64,000 nt of DNA from contig NZ_JAHCPS010000010.1 in NCBI RefSeq assembly GCF_021366795.1, positions 1-64,000 of the forward strand. Reading direction: 5' to 3'. Numbering within the stretch: the first letter of the stretch is position 1; every line of letters starts with the position of its first letter. The translations under genes were made by a program, and so were the position numbers. Source of the stretch: Macrococcoides caseolyticum. Lineage in GTDB: Bacteria > Bacillota > Bacilli > Staphylococcales > Staphylococcaceae. The notes under the pieces were generated by a model. The model was not told the DNA's origin. It saw only the letters and a list, made by a program, of their open reading frames with translations, and made no database searches. Below, piece by piece: positions 1 to 7,610 of the stretch.

Positions 1-20
1 GATATCATATCTTTCATTTG

Positions 21-135
21 TCTGGTGACGATGGCAGAGAGGTCACACCTGTTCCCATACCGAACACAGAAGTTAAGCTCTCTAGCGCCGATGGTAGTTG
101 GTCTTACGATCCGCGAGAGTAGGACGTTGCCGGGC
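21..135 (+). rRNA. rrf: 5S ribosomal RNA
   Basis: The sequence matches the Firmicutes 5S pattern (TCTGGTGACGATGGCAGAG at the 5' end, CCGAACACAGAAGTTAAG in the middle, GAGAGTAGGACGTTGCC near the 3' end). About 115 nt long. It lies 11 bp before a tRNA array, so the window begins at the 3' end of an rRNA operon. Confidence 0.95.
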
Positions 136-146
136 AGATTTACCCA

Positions 147-222
147 GGAGGATTAGCTCAGCTGGGAGAGCATCTGCCTTACAAGCAGAGGGTCGGCGGT
201 TCGAGCCCGTCATCCTCCACCA
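147..222 (+). tRNA. tRNA-Val(TAC)
   Basis: Complete cloverleaf with acceptor GGAGGAT/ATCCTCC and loop CTTACAA. CCA is encoded. First tRNA of an array in the order Val-Thr-Lys-Leu-Gly-Leu-Arg-Pro-Ala-Met-Ile-Ser-fMet-Asp-Phe, the same order as the large B. subtilis trn arrays. Confidence 0.96.
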
Positions 223-233
223 TTTATTATTAT

Positions 234-309
<76 letters not shown>

Positions 310-315
310 TTGCTT

Positions 316-391
316 GAGCCATTAGCTCAGTTGGTAGAGCATTTGACTTTTAATCAAAGGGTCAGAGGTTCGAATCCTCTATGGCTCACCA
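316..391 (+). tRNA. tRNA-Lys(TTT)
   Basis: Acceptor GAGCCAT/ATGGCTC, anticodon loop CTTTTAA, CCA encoded. Confidence 0.96.
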
Positions 392-420
392 TTATTTTAA
401 CGATAAACAATTACTAATAT

Positions 421-504
421 GCGGGTGTGGCGGAACTGGCAGACGCACTAGACTTAGGATCTAGCGCCTTTGGCGTGGGGGTTCGACTCCCTTCACCCGC
501 ACCA
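421..504 (+). tRNA. tRNA-Leu(TAG)
   Basis: Class II tRNA with a long variable arm (GCGCCTTTGGCGT), anticodon TAG, CCA encoded. Confidence 0.96.
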
Positions 505-509
505 TATTT

Positions 510-584
510 GCGAAAGTAGTTCAGTGGTAGAATACAACCTTGCCAAGGTTGGGGTCGCGGGTTCGAATCCCGTCTTTCGCTCCA
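510..584 (+). tRNA. tRNA-Gly(GCC)
   Basis: Acceptor GCGAAAG/CTTTCGC, anticodon GCC, CCA encoded. D-loop GG and T-loop TTCGAAT are normal, so this is a translation-competent tRNA-Gly, unlike the one at 2125-2199. Confidence 0.95.
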
Positions 585-623
585 TTATTTCTTTATCGTT
601 ATACAGCTTATTATTACTAATAA

Positions 624-712
624 GCCGGGGTGGCGGAACTGGCAGACGCACAGGACTTAAAATCCTGCGGTAAGTGATTACCGTACCGGTTCGATTCCGG
701 TCCTCGGCACCA
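624..712 (+). tRNA. tRNA-Leu(TAA)
   Basis: Class II tRNA, anticodon loop CTTAAAA, long variable arm (CGGTAAGTGATTACCG), CCA encoded. Confidence 0.96.
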
Positions 713-715
713 TTA

Positions 716-792
716 GCGCCCGTAGCTCAATTGGATAGAGCGTTTGACTACGGATCAAAAGGTTAGGGGTTCGACTCCTCTCGGGCGCGCCA
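716..792 (+). tRNA. tRNA-Arg(ACG)
   Basis: Acceptor GCGCCCG/CGGGCGC, anticodon ACG (A34 is normally deaminated to inosine), CCA encoded. Confidence 0.95.
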
Positions 793-811
793 TTATTTTA
801 ATTATTAGCTA

Positions 812-885
812 CGGGAAGTAGCTCAGCTTGGTAGAGCACTTGGTTTGGGACCAAGGGGTCGCAGGTTCGAATCCTGTCTTCCCGA
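812..885 (+). tRNA. tRNA-Pro(TGG)
   Basis: Acceptor CGGGAAG/CTTCCCG, anticodon TGG. The 3' CCA is not encoded, so it must be added after transcription. Confidence 0.95.
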
Positions 886-908
886 TTTGCTTTAACAGGT
901 TATAATAT

Positions 909-984
909 GGGGGCTTAGCTCAGCTGGGAGAGCGCCTGCTTTGCACGCAGGAGGTCAGCGGTTCGATCCCGCTAGTCTCCACCA
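909..984 (+). tRNA. tRNA-Ala(TGC)
   Basis: Acceptor GGGGGCT/AGTCTCC with G-U pairs, anticodon TGC, CCA encoded. Confidence 0.95.
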
Positions 985-1003
985 TATTACTTAATATTAT
1001 TTC

Positions 1004-1077
1004 GGCGGCGTAGCTCAGCTGGCTAGAGCGTACGGTTCATACCCGTGAGGTCGGGGGTTCGATCCCCTCTGCCGCCA
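1004..1077 (+). tRNA. tRNA-Met(CAT), elongator
   Basis: Acceptor GGCGGCG/TGCCGCC, anticodon CAT. Body matches the Firmicutes elongator tRNA-Met. The 3' end reads CTA, so CCA is not encoded. Confidence 0.93.
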
Positions 1078-1114
1078 CTATTTTTTAAAACTTAATGTGT
1101 ACTTTTAGGATTTA

Positions 1115-1188
1115 GGACCTTTAGCTCAGTTGGTTAGAGCAAACGGCTCATAACCGTTGGGTCGCAGGTTCGAGTCCTGCAAGGTCCA
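1115..1188 (+). tRNA. tRNA-Ile2 (CAT, lysidine type)
   Basis: Anticodon is CAT in the DNA, but the body (GGACCTTTAGCTCAGTTGGT) and the position after elongator Met match the AUA-reading tRNA-Ile2 of Bacillus and Staphylococcus, whose C34 is changed to lysidine by TilS. Some tools would label it Met. CCA is not encoded. Confidence 0.85.
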
Positions 1189-1206
1189 CTTTAATTATTA
1201 TATTAT

Positions 1207-1299
1207 GGAGGAATACCCAAGTCCGGCTGAAGGGATCGGTCTTGAAAACCGACAGGGGCTTAACGGCTCGCGGGGGTTCGAATCCCTCTTCCTCCGCCA
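1207..1299 (+). tRNA. tRNA-Ser(TGA)
   Basis: Class II tRNA with acceptor GGAGGAA/TTCCTCC, anticodon TGA and a long variable arm. CCA encoded. Confidence 0.95.
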
Positions 1300-1355
1300 T
1301 TATTATTTTACTTCAGCAAATTAAAATAAAAAGATTTTCAATTATTTATTATTAT

Positions 1356-1429
<74 letters not shown>

Positions 1430-1437
1430 TTATTAGT

Positions 1438-1513
1438 GGTCCCGTGGTGTAGCGGTTAACATGCCTGCCTGTCACGCAGGAGATCGCGGGTTCGATTCCC
1501 GTCGGGACCGCCA
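1438..1513 (+). tRNA. tRNA-Asp(GTC), first copy
   Basis: Acceptor GGTCCCG/CGGGACC, anticodon GTC, CCA encoded. A second copy lies at 52866-52941. Confidence 0.96.
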
Positions 1514-1520
1514 TTTGTAT

Positions 1521-1593
1521 GGCTCAGTAGCTCAGTCGGTAGAGCAAAGGATTGAAAATCCTTGTGTCGGCGGTTCGATTCCGTCCTGAGCCA
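1521..1593 (+). tRNA. tRNA-Phe(GAA), first copy
   Basis: Acceptor GGCTCAG/CTGAGCC, anticodon GAA. CCA is not encoded. A second copy lies at 52946-53018. Confidence 0.96.
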
Positions 1594-1609
1594 TCTTTTT
1601 TATTATTAT

Positions 1610-1685
<76 letters not shown>

Positions 1686-1688
1686 TTT

Positions 1689-1772
1689 GGAGGGGTAGCG
1701 AAGTGGCTAAACGCGGCGGACTGTAAATCCGCTCCTTCGGGTTCGGCAGTTCGAATCTGCCCCCCTCCACCA
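1689..1772 (+). tRNA. tRNA-Tyr(GTA)
   Basis: Class II tRNA with acceptor GGAGGGG/CCCCTCC, anticodon GTA, CCA encoded. Confidence 0.95.
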
Positions 1773-1793
1773 TTTTTTTATTTGTGTTATTAT

Positions 1794-1867
1794 AGGGGCA
1801 TAGTTCAACGGTAGAATAGAGGTCTCCAAAACCTTTGGTGTGGGTTCGATTCCTACTGCCCCTGCCA
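1794..1867 (+). tRNA. tRNA-Trp(CCA)
   Basis: Acceptor AGGGGCA/TGCCCCT, anticodon loop CTCCAAA, CCA tail encoded. Confidence 0.95.
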
Positions 1868-1868
1868 T

Positions 1869-1942
1869 GGCGATTGTGGCGAAGTGGTTAACGCATCGGA
1901 TTGTGGTTCCGACATTCGTGGGTTCGATTCCCATCAGTCGCC
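1869..1942 (+). tRNA. tRNA-His(GTG), first copy
   Basis: Carries the extra G-1 opposite C73 that is specific to tRNA-His; anticodon GTG. No CCA is encoded here, whereas the second copy at 53036-53112 does encode CCA. Confidence 0.95.
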
Positions 1943-1959
1943 CTTTATATTAATATTAT

Positions 1960-2031
1960 TGGGCTATAGCCAAGCGGTAAGGCAACGGACTTTGACTCCG
2001 TCACTCGTTGGTTCGAATCCAGCTAGCCCAG
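1960..2031 (+). tRNA. tRNA-Gln(TTG)
   Basis: Acceptor TGGGCTA/TAGCCCA, anticodon TTG, CCA not encoded. Confidence 0.95.
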
Positions 2032-2036
2032 CTTTA

Positions 2037-2110
<74 letters not shown>

Positions 2111-2124
2111 TTTATTTTATATAT

Positions 2125-2199
2125 GCGGGAGTATTTCAATTCTTAGAATACGGACCTTCCTGGTTCGAGATGTAGGTGTAAGTCCTACCTTCCGCTCCA
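2125..2199 (+). tRNA. Non-canonical tRNA-Gly(TCC), probably for cell-wall cross-bridge synthesis
   Basis: Stems are intact and the anticodon is TCC with encoded CCA, but the elements needed for elongation are changed. The D loop lacks the invariant GG (TTTCAATTCTTAGAA), and the T loop reads GTGTAAG in place of GTTCRAN. These changes match the staphylococcal non-proteogenic tRNA-Gly species, which escape EF-Tu and supply glycine to the Fem ligases for the peptidoglycan cross-bridge. Last gene of the array. The standard UCC tRNA-Gly is at 53122-53195. Confidence 0.85.
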
Positions 2200-2236
2200 T
2201 TTTTTATTAAGCTGTATGATGCAAGCTTATTTTTTT

Positions 2237-2278
2237 TGTAGTTAAACAAAAAAGAACTACAGAAAATATTCTGTAGTT
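2237..2278. terminator. Hairpin after the first tRNA array
   Basis: AACTACAG (2255-2262) pairs with CTGTAGTT (2271-2278), and TGTAGTT at 2237-2243 can pair with the same AACTACA. The only T-run lies on the minus-strand side, so it would best end minus-strand transcripts; a role for the tRNA operon is possible but not clear. The rest of 2200-2397 shows no gene. Confidence 0.4.
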
Positions 2279-2397
2279 AAAAGTAATTAAACGAAAATGA
2301 AATTTGGTGGTAATAAAGTTGACGAGGCTTTATTACAAGTTCATTATAACAGTTTGGATAATGTTTGTGAACACTGTTTGAGAAATGATTTGTTTGC

Positions 2398-2426
2398 TTG
2401 ACGACAATTAAATAAAGTATTATACT
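2398..2426 (+). promoter_or_regulatory. Sigma-A promoter for tRNA-Leu(CAA)
   Basis: TTGACG, a spacer of exactly 17 bp, then TATACT, 23 bp before the tRNA. So this tRNA is a separate unit from the preceding array. Confidence 0.8.
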
Positions 2427-2449
2427 AGCAAGACAAATAATTTTACTAA

Positions 2450-2531
2450 GCCACCGTGGCGGAATTGGCAGACGCGCCGGACTCAAAATCCGGTTCCTCA
2501 CGGAGTGTCGGTTCGACCCCGACCGGTGGTA
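2450..2531 (+). tRNA. tRNA-Leu(CAA)
   Basis: Class II tRNA, anticodon loop CTCAAAA, long variable arm, CCA not encoded. Own promoter upstream and terminator downstream. Confidence 0.95.
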
Positions 2532-2538
2532 CTACGAA

Positions 2539-2569
2539 CCCTTAAACATACAGTTTAAGGGATTTTTTT
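2539..2569 (+). terminator. Rho-independent terminator of tRNA-Leu(CAA)
   Basis: CCCTTAAAC and GTTTAAGGG form a perfect 9-bp stem around a 5-nt loop, followed by ATTTTTTT. Confidence 0.85.
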
Positions 2570-2584
2570 ATTATATAAAAGATA

Positions 2585-3490
2585 TTATGGATTAGCTTTT
2601 TTCTTGCCGTTCATGATAGATATCATAAATACAACACCTAGTATGATGAGCATTCCAATGCATTGAATATAATCAAATGGTTGTTTCAGCCATATGATGC
2701 TTAAGATAACTGCTGTTAACGGCTCGATACACCCGAGTAACGCAGTGAGTTGTGGGTCAATATATTTAACACTAAGCAGGTATAAGAAGAATGCGAGTGC
2801 TGTCCCTATTATTATCACAAATAAGATATACATATTACCAATTACTCCGAATTCAATCGGATTAATTTTCCAGTGTCGATTAAACATACTAATAAATAAC
2901 CCCGCAAATAGCATCGCCCATCCGATGATAACAAGGGGCGTATTTCGCACGAAAAGACGTCCGGCATACATTGTATAGAATGCAGCTGCGATTGCTGATA
3001 GTAGCCCCCAAACAATGGCCCTTGGTGCTACAACGATATTATTGATATTACCACTTGTGAGTAATAGAAACGTTCCAAATGATGAGACTGCAATAATGAT
3101 TAAATCGATAAGCCTAAAATCTGTCTTGCGGGTGATGAGTAAGTACGTAAGGATGACAATAGGTGCCAAATATTGTAGCAATGTTGCGACTGCTGCATTC
3201 CCTGCTTCAATCGATGCTAAAAAAGTATATTGCACTGCGAGCATGCCGAAGATTGAATAGATAATCAACTGAAATAATGTATGGCGATTACGGTAAACAT
3301 TCAATATGGGTTGCTTTCTAATGATTGCAATCATTAATAAGAAAATTCCACTAAAGATTAAACGTACCGTAATAAACCAATCAAGAGGGATGGCGTATTG
3401 CTGAAATAATTGTTGTGATACTGTACCCCCAACGCCCCAAAACGTAGCACCAAGCGCCACAAATAATATCCCTTTTAATGTGTTATTCAC
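2585..3490 (-). CDS. EamA-family drug/metabolite transporter
   Basis: A 301-residue membrane protein with about ten hydrophobic segments arranged as two five-helix EamA repeats. The first repeat opens with GILFVALGATFWGVGGT, the usual EamA start, and the second starts near residue 155 (IVWGLLSAIAAAFYTMYAG). Family members export metabolites or amino acids; the substrate cannot be told from sequence. It stands alone, divergent from the hydrolase at 3611. The 3' end lies just past the tRNA-Leu terminator. Confidence 0.85.
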   Translation of the reverse strand: MNNTLKGILFVALGATFWGVGGTVSQQLFQQYAIPLDWFITVRLIFSGIFLLMIAIIRKQPILNVYRNRHTLFQLIIYSIFGMLAVQYTFLASIEAGNAAVATLLQYLAPIVILTYLLITRKTDFRLIDLIIIAVSSFGTFLLLTSGNINNIVVAPRAIVWGLLSAIAAAFYTMYAGRLFVRNTPLVIIGWAMLFAGLFISMFNRHWKINPIEFGVIGNMYILFVIIIGTALAFFLYLLSVKYIDPQLTALLGCIEPLTAVILSIIWLKQPFDYIQCIGMLIILGVVFMISIMNGKKKANP

Positions 3491-3610
3491 TTCATCACCT
3501 CACTAAAGTTTTACTATGATTATAATTTTTTGCATATTGTGGTGTCAATATGACATTTTTGATGATTATGGGGTAAACTAAATAAAAATAATGATGAAAT
3601 GAGAGGGAAT

Positions 3611-4432
3611 ATGACAACGATTGATATTAAAGAAGTAACATTAAATTATAAATTAGAAGGTGTTGGTCAACCTGTATATTTCTTTCACGGGAATGGCGTT
3701 GATTTAACGAGTCATTATGAAATGTATAATGATATTTTTGCGGAGTACCAACGTATTTATTTAGATATTCCAGGTATGGGGGAATCTGAAGCGGATTTAG
3801 GGTTAAATAGCACCAATGATATTTTAGATGTTGTGCTCGCGTTTATTGAAGCAATGACAGGTGATGAGAAGATTACTTTAGTTGGACACTCTTACGGCAG
3901 TTATATGTGCCTAGGTGTGATGGATAGATTACAAGAACAGGTGAAGGCTGGGTTGATTACATGTCCTGTTGTTGAAGGCCAAAAGCATCTGCGTACAATT
4001 GAAAAATTAGAACGCCAGGTTGATGAGACATTTGAAGTAATGGATGACAAGGAATACTATAAAGATTATTTAGGGATGACCGTTCGTATTAATCATGAAA
4101 CTTGGGATTTATTTAGAAGATTGATGGTACCAGGCATTAAACGTGCAGACAATGCATTCATGAAGAATTTACGTCGACAAGATAATGAATTTTATCAATT
4201 TAGATGTGAAGATAACATTCACATCCATGAAGATACGCTAGTATATGTATTACTTGGCCAATATGATAATATTGTTGGATATAAGGATCAAATACGTTTC
4301 TTTGAACCAAAAGATCATGTCCATACGACAGTATTAACGAATACAGGACATAATCCAATGATTGATGCCTATGATGAAGTCCGCAGGCTTGCTAAAAAGT
4401 TTGTGGATGAATTAAAAACTTCTGACTACTAA
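3611..4432 (+). CDS. Alpha/beta-hydrolase fold protein
   Basis: A 273-residue soluble protein. The nucleophile elbow is GHSYGS, an HGNG oxyanion-hole motif sits near residue 27, and the likely acid (GQYD) and histidine (TGHNP) lie in the last 60 residues, so the triad looks complete. I chose ATG 3611 over the in-frame ATG 3599 because GAGAGGG at 3601-3607 is the only good ribosome site. Substrate unknown. Its 3' end overlaps the convergent DUF1232 gene by 21 bp. Confidence 0.82.
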   Translation: MTTIDIKEVTLNYKLEGVGQPVYFFHGNGVDLTSHYEMYNDIFAEYQRIYLDIPGMGESEADLGLNSTNDILDVVLAFIEAMTGDEKITLVGHSYGSYMCLGVMDRLQEQVKAGLITCPVVEGQKHLRTIEKLERQVDETFEVMDDKEYYKDYLGMTVRINHETWDLFRRLMVPGIKRADNAFMKNLRRQDNEFYQFRCEDNIHIHEDTLVYVLLGQYDNIVGYKDQIRFFEPKDHVHTTVLTNTGHNPMIDAYDEVRRLAKKFVDELKTSDY

Positions 4433-4780
4433 ATATATGATGTAACCTGTTGCTATCCAAAGCATCAGAATGGGCAGTGCAAAATACCAGCGTTTTAAAT
4501 CTTTACGTGTTAAATTTTGAGATTCTTGTTGGCATTGCGTAAATATTTCAGCTGGAATGAGTTTGATGGTTAAACTGATGAAAAGTGGTAATAATATTAC
4601 GTCATCTAAGTAACCTAGGACTGGGATAAAATCAGGAATAAGGTCAATCGGTGATAACGCATAGATAATTGTTAAGAGCGCCAAAGCTTTAGCGAGTATT
4701 GGCGTTTCTTTTTTCTGTAGTGCGATAAATATGGCAGGGACATCTATTTTTAATTGATATGCGCGTTGCTTTAAGTTCAT
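4412..4780 (-). CDS. DUF1232 (YkvA-type) membrane protein
   Basis: A 122-residue protein with the DUF1232 signature around residues 37-65 (ALSPIDLIPDFIPVLGYLDD), which precedes two hydrophobic segments; another membrane helix is at the C terminus. The family is common in Firmicutes and has no defined reaction. GAGGT lies just upstream of ATG 4780. The 3' end overlaps the hydrolase gene on the other strand. Confidence 0.8.
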   Translation of the reverse strand: MNLKQRAYQLKIDVPAIFIALQKKETPILAKALALLTIIYALSPIDLIPDFIPVLGYLDDVILLPLFISLTIKLIPAEIFTQCQQESQNLTRKDLKRWYFALPILMLWIATGYIIYLVVRSF

Positions 4781-4850
4781 TAGATTACCTCAGGTCGTTT
4801 TTCAGTTATAATATCGAATAAAAAGTATAAGTGCAATAGGAGGGGTGTTT

Positions 4851-5657
4851 ATGTCATCAGTAAGGGGTGTACTGTTTGCATTACAGGATATGCATTATAT
4901 TAGTGGTCGATGTGTATTGACAGAGATAACATCGGGCACAACAAGTAAAGTATTTTATCTTGATGACTATCATCAACAATTCATCTTGAAACTCAATCCG
5001 GAATTATCCATTCAGTCTGAAAGCAAATTCTTAAAAAGATATCGTGATATTTCAGCATTTCCTGATTGTATAACGACGGATGGTTCTACATATATTTTAA
5101 TGGAACATATGAAAGGAAAGATGCTTGAGTATACATATAGTAAAACCGCTTTATTAGATAAAATTGATTTTATTAAAGCTTATGCCGATAGTAGCAAAAG
5201 TGTCGGATATATCAATGATTTAAAAGCTGATTTCAAATTATTTTTAAAGCATGAGCTTGAATTGGAACAACTTGTAATTGAAGATTATTATAATTGTGAC
5301 GAACTGTTTGATGAATTAGAAGCGGTGGAACCACCTGAAGAATTACCGAAATATGTTCATGGTGATTTTGGTTATCATAATTTCATAATGAACGAAGGTG
5401 ATTTATCTGTTATTGATCCCACACCAATGCAGAATTTGATATTGTATGAACTGTTATTTTTGTATTATTCAAGTCCGGATGATATCAATGAACAAAGTTT
5501 TAAAGCGTACTATGATTATTATTTATTTTATAACTATATTTCATTTGAGGACTTTAAAGTTTATGCCAAAATCATCCTAGCTCTGCGTCTTTCAACAAGC
5601 ACACGCCATCATCCAGAAGATACTGAGCGTTATGTGGCGTTATTACATGCAATGTAG
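4851..5657 (+). CDS. APH/choline-kinase fold phosphotransferase
   Basis: A 268-residue protein with the catalytic loop HGDFGYHN (HxDxxxxN) near residue 178 and a metal-binding DPTP soon after, as in aminoglycoside phosphotransferase-type kinases. Many such proteins phosphorylate small metabolites, so resistance should not be assumed. AGGAGGGG at 4838-4845 places the start at ATG 4851 and excludes the GTG at 4845, which overlaps that site. Single gene between terminators. Confidence 0.75.
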   Translation: MSSVRGVLFALQDMHYISGRCVLTEITSGTTSKVFYLDDYHQQFILKLNPELSIQSESKFLKRYRDISAFPDCITTDGSTYILMEHMKGKMLEYTYSKTALLDKIDFIKAYADSSKSVGYINDLKADFKLFLKHELELEQLVIEDYYNCDELFDELEAVEPPEELPKYVHGDFGYHNFIMNEGDLSVIDPTPMQNLILYELLFLYYSSPDDINEQSFKAYYDYYLFYNYISFEDFKVYAKIILALRLSTSTRHHPEDTERYVALLHAM

Positions 5658-5691
5658 GGGGAATATGAGGGGCAATGTTATAAGATAAAAA

Positions 5692-5723
5692 ATCCCCATA
5701 CATCAAAACTGATGCATGGGGAT
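5692..5723. terminator. Bidirectional terminator between the kinase and ClpP-like genes
   Basis: ATCCCCATACATC pairs with GATGCATGGGGAT with one mismatch; A/T runs lie on both sides. It serves the two convergent genes. Confidence 0.85.
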
Positions 5724-5729
5724 AAATTT

Positions 5730-6284
5730 TTAGATTTCATTTTGATTTGTAATAATTTTATTAACGATGCCGTAGTCTAATGCTTCTTGTGTATTTAACC
5801 AGTAGTCACGGCCTGTATGCTGTTCAACTTCTTCAACTGATTTACCAGTTTCACGAGCGATTAATTCGTTTAACTTTTGACGTGTACGGATAATTTCTTT
5901 CGCTGTAATCTCCATATTTGAAGCTTGACCTTGCGTACCACCACTTGGTTGGTGAATCATAAAGCGCGTATTTGGCAATGCATAACGATTCTCTTTCTTA
6001 CCTGCTAAGTAGATTAATACACCGGCACTTACTACCCAGCCAGCACCAATAATTTTAACTTCTGACTCAATAAAGTTAATCATATCGTGAATTAAATAAC
6101 CAGAATCAACATGTCCGCCTGGTGATGAGATGATTAATTTAATTGGATCATGGTTGATTGAATCTAATAATAATAATTGTTGTACAACTTCCTTCGCTGA
6201 TTTATCATCAATGCCACCTGAGATTAAGATTGTACGTGATTCTATCAATTTTTCTAACATGATATCTTTATTTTCGTTTGTCAT
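5730..6284 (-). CDS. ClpP-family serine peptidase, second paralogue type
   Basis: A 184-residue ClpP-fold protein. The catalytic serine lies in GWVVSAG (standard ClpP has GMAASMG), the histidine in MIHQPSGG, and the aspartate in TGRDYWLN, so the Ser-His-Asp triad is complete. The changed residues around the serine and the lack of an obvious propeptide set it apart from the housekeeping ClpP. No Clp ATPase is adjacent. It may form its own barrel, mix with the main ClpP, or work alone. Terminated by the hairpin at 5692-5723. Confidence 0.85.
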   Translation of the reverse strand: MTNENKDIMLEKLIESRTILISGGIDDKSAKEVVQQLLLLDSINHDPIKLIISSPGGHVDSGYLIHDMINFIESEVKIIGAGWVVSAGVLIYLAGKKENRYALPNTRFMIHQPSGGTQGQASNMEITAKEIIRTRQKLNELIARETGKSVEEVEQHTGRDYWLNTQEALDYGIVNKIITNQNEI

Positions 6285-6430
6285 ACTGCGCCTCCTATTA
6301 GCTTGTTATCCTTATTTTATTGTTTTGGTCAATTTAAGTCAAAGAATATGTTTAATTATATAGTAATCAAATGCATCTTCTTGTATAGTATTAATAGCAA
6401 TTGAATAATTAAGTGAGGTTAGGAGAATCA

Positions 6431-7477
6431 ATGAATATTAACGCAAAGCAGTTTTTTTCTAATATTTTAAATGGTATGGCAGCTGGTATTGTTGTCGCAC
6501 TTGTACCGAATGCTATGCTTGGTGAGTTGTTTAAATATTTAGCGCAGTATAACAGTATATTTACAAGTTTAGGTCAGTTATTAATTATCTTTCAATTTTG
6601 TTTAAGTGCTCTAGCGGGTATTACAATTAGTCAACAGTTTAAGTTTAATGGCTTACAGACGGCGATTCTATCTGGTGCGTCAGTACTTGGATCAGGTGCT
6701 GTTCAGTTTAATGGTAAAGGCTTTATGTTTGTTGGTATTGGTGACATCATTAATATGATGTTAACAATCACAATAAGTGCTTTCTTATTAATTGTATTAG
6801 GCAATAAGATGGGGAGTATGAATATTGTCTTTTTACCTTTAATTGCTGGTATCTTACCTGGCTTTATCGGTTCACTGACGTTACCGTTCATGAAACAATT
6901 TACAGGTGGTATCGGTCAGGTTATTTATCACTTTACGACGTTAAATCCATTACTGATGTGTATATTAATTGGTATCAGTTATAGTGTCCTGATGGCAACA
7001 CCGATTTCTGTTGTTGCAATTGCAACAGTGATTAGTTTATCAGGATTAGGAAGTGGCTCGGCGAATTTAGGCATTGTTGCGTGTTGCTATACATTTATCT
7101 TTGGTGCCATGAAGGTTAACAATAAAGGTACAATGATTACTTTAATTATAGGAGCAGCAAAAATGATGATGCCTGTTTATTTCAAACATCCAATCATCAT
7201 TGTGGCCTTACTGATTAATGGTATTGTGGCAGGACTTTGTGCATACTTCTTTAATATTCAAGGTACACCAATGTCAGCAGGATTTGGTTATACTGGATTA
7301 GTCGGCCCGATTAATGCCTTTAAATTTATGGACGGTACAGTCATGCAGAATATAATGAGTTTATTAATGGCATATGTTATTATCCCATTACCTATCGCAT
7401 TTGCAACACATCAAATTTTGAAAAGAATATTACCTGGATATAATGATGAAATATTCTTATACAAAGCAGAACAATAA
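6431..7477 (+). CDS. PTS EIIC-like membrane transporter (PF13303 type)
   Basis: A 348-residue, very hydrophobic protein with about nine membrane segments and glycine-rich stretches (LSGLGSGSANLG, GFGYTGLVGPINAF) typical of the EIIC-2 family. No EIIA, EIIB or HPr-like domain is fused or adjacent, so sugar phosphorylation by this protein is unproven. I chose ATG 6431 because AGGAGA at 6421-6426 fits it; the GTG at 6413 has no site. Confidence 0.75.
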   Translation: MNINAKQFFSNILNGMAAGIVVALVPNAMLGELFKYLAQYNSIFTSLGQLLIIFQFCLSALAGITISQQFKFNGLQTAILSGASVLGSGAVQFNGKGFMFVGIGDIINMMLTITISAFLLIVLGNKMGSMNIVFLPLIAGILPGFIGSLTLPFMKQFTGGIGQVIYHFTTLNPLLMCILIGISYSVLMATPISVVAIATVISLSGLGSGSANLGIVACCYTFIFGAMKVNNKGTMITLIIGAAKMMMPVYFKHPIIIVALLINGIVAGLCAYFFNIQGTPMSAGFGYTGLVGPINAFKFMDGTVMQNIMSLLMAYVIIPLPIAFATHQILKRILPGYNDEIFLYKAEQ

Positions 7478-7494
7478 TATCATTCAATATGGAT

Positions 7495-7526
7495 GGCCTG
7501 ATTCTTTTATAGAATTGGGCCATTTT
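7495..7526 (+). terminator. Terminator of the PTS IIC-like gene
   Basis: GGCCTGATTC and GAATTGGGCC pair with two G-U pairs around a 6-7 nt loop, followed by ATTTTC. Confidence 0.65.
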
Positions 7527-7575
7527 CATATTAATGACGACCGGTTCGACTCTGAACCGTGCAAAGAGAATGGAA

Positions 7576-7607
7576 AACTGCCCGGTTGATCATCAACCGG
7601 GCAGTTC
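7576..7607 (-). terminator. Terminator of the aminotransferase gene
   Basis: AACTGCCCGGTTGAT and ATCAACCGGGCAGTT form a perfect 15-bp stem with a very short loop, followed on the minus strand by TTTTCC. Confidence 0.75.
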
Positions 7608-7610
7608 ACT

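Noticed and set aside
1115-1188. Second elongator tRNA-Met
   Set aside because: Body sequence and array position match the lysidine tRNA-Ile2.
2125-2199. tRNA-Gly pseudogene
   Set aside because: All stems, the anticodon and the CCA are intact; only the loops used in translation are changed, in the way known for cell-wall tRNA-Gly.
2277-2501. Minus-strand open frame of 74 codons
   Set aside because: It overlaps the tRNA-Leu gene and its promoter, with no ribosome site.
4851-5657. Aminoglycoside resistance gene
   Set aside because: Only the general kinase fold is shown; nothing in the sequence supports an antibiotic substrate.
7542-7559. Small hairpin CGGTTC-GACTCT-GAACCG
   Set aside because: Too short and without a T-run; it lies between two better terminators and needs no separate function.
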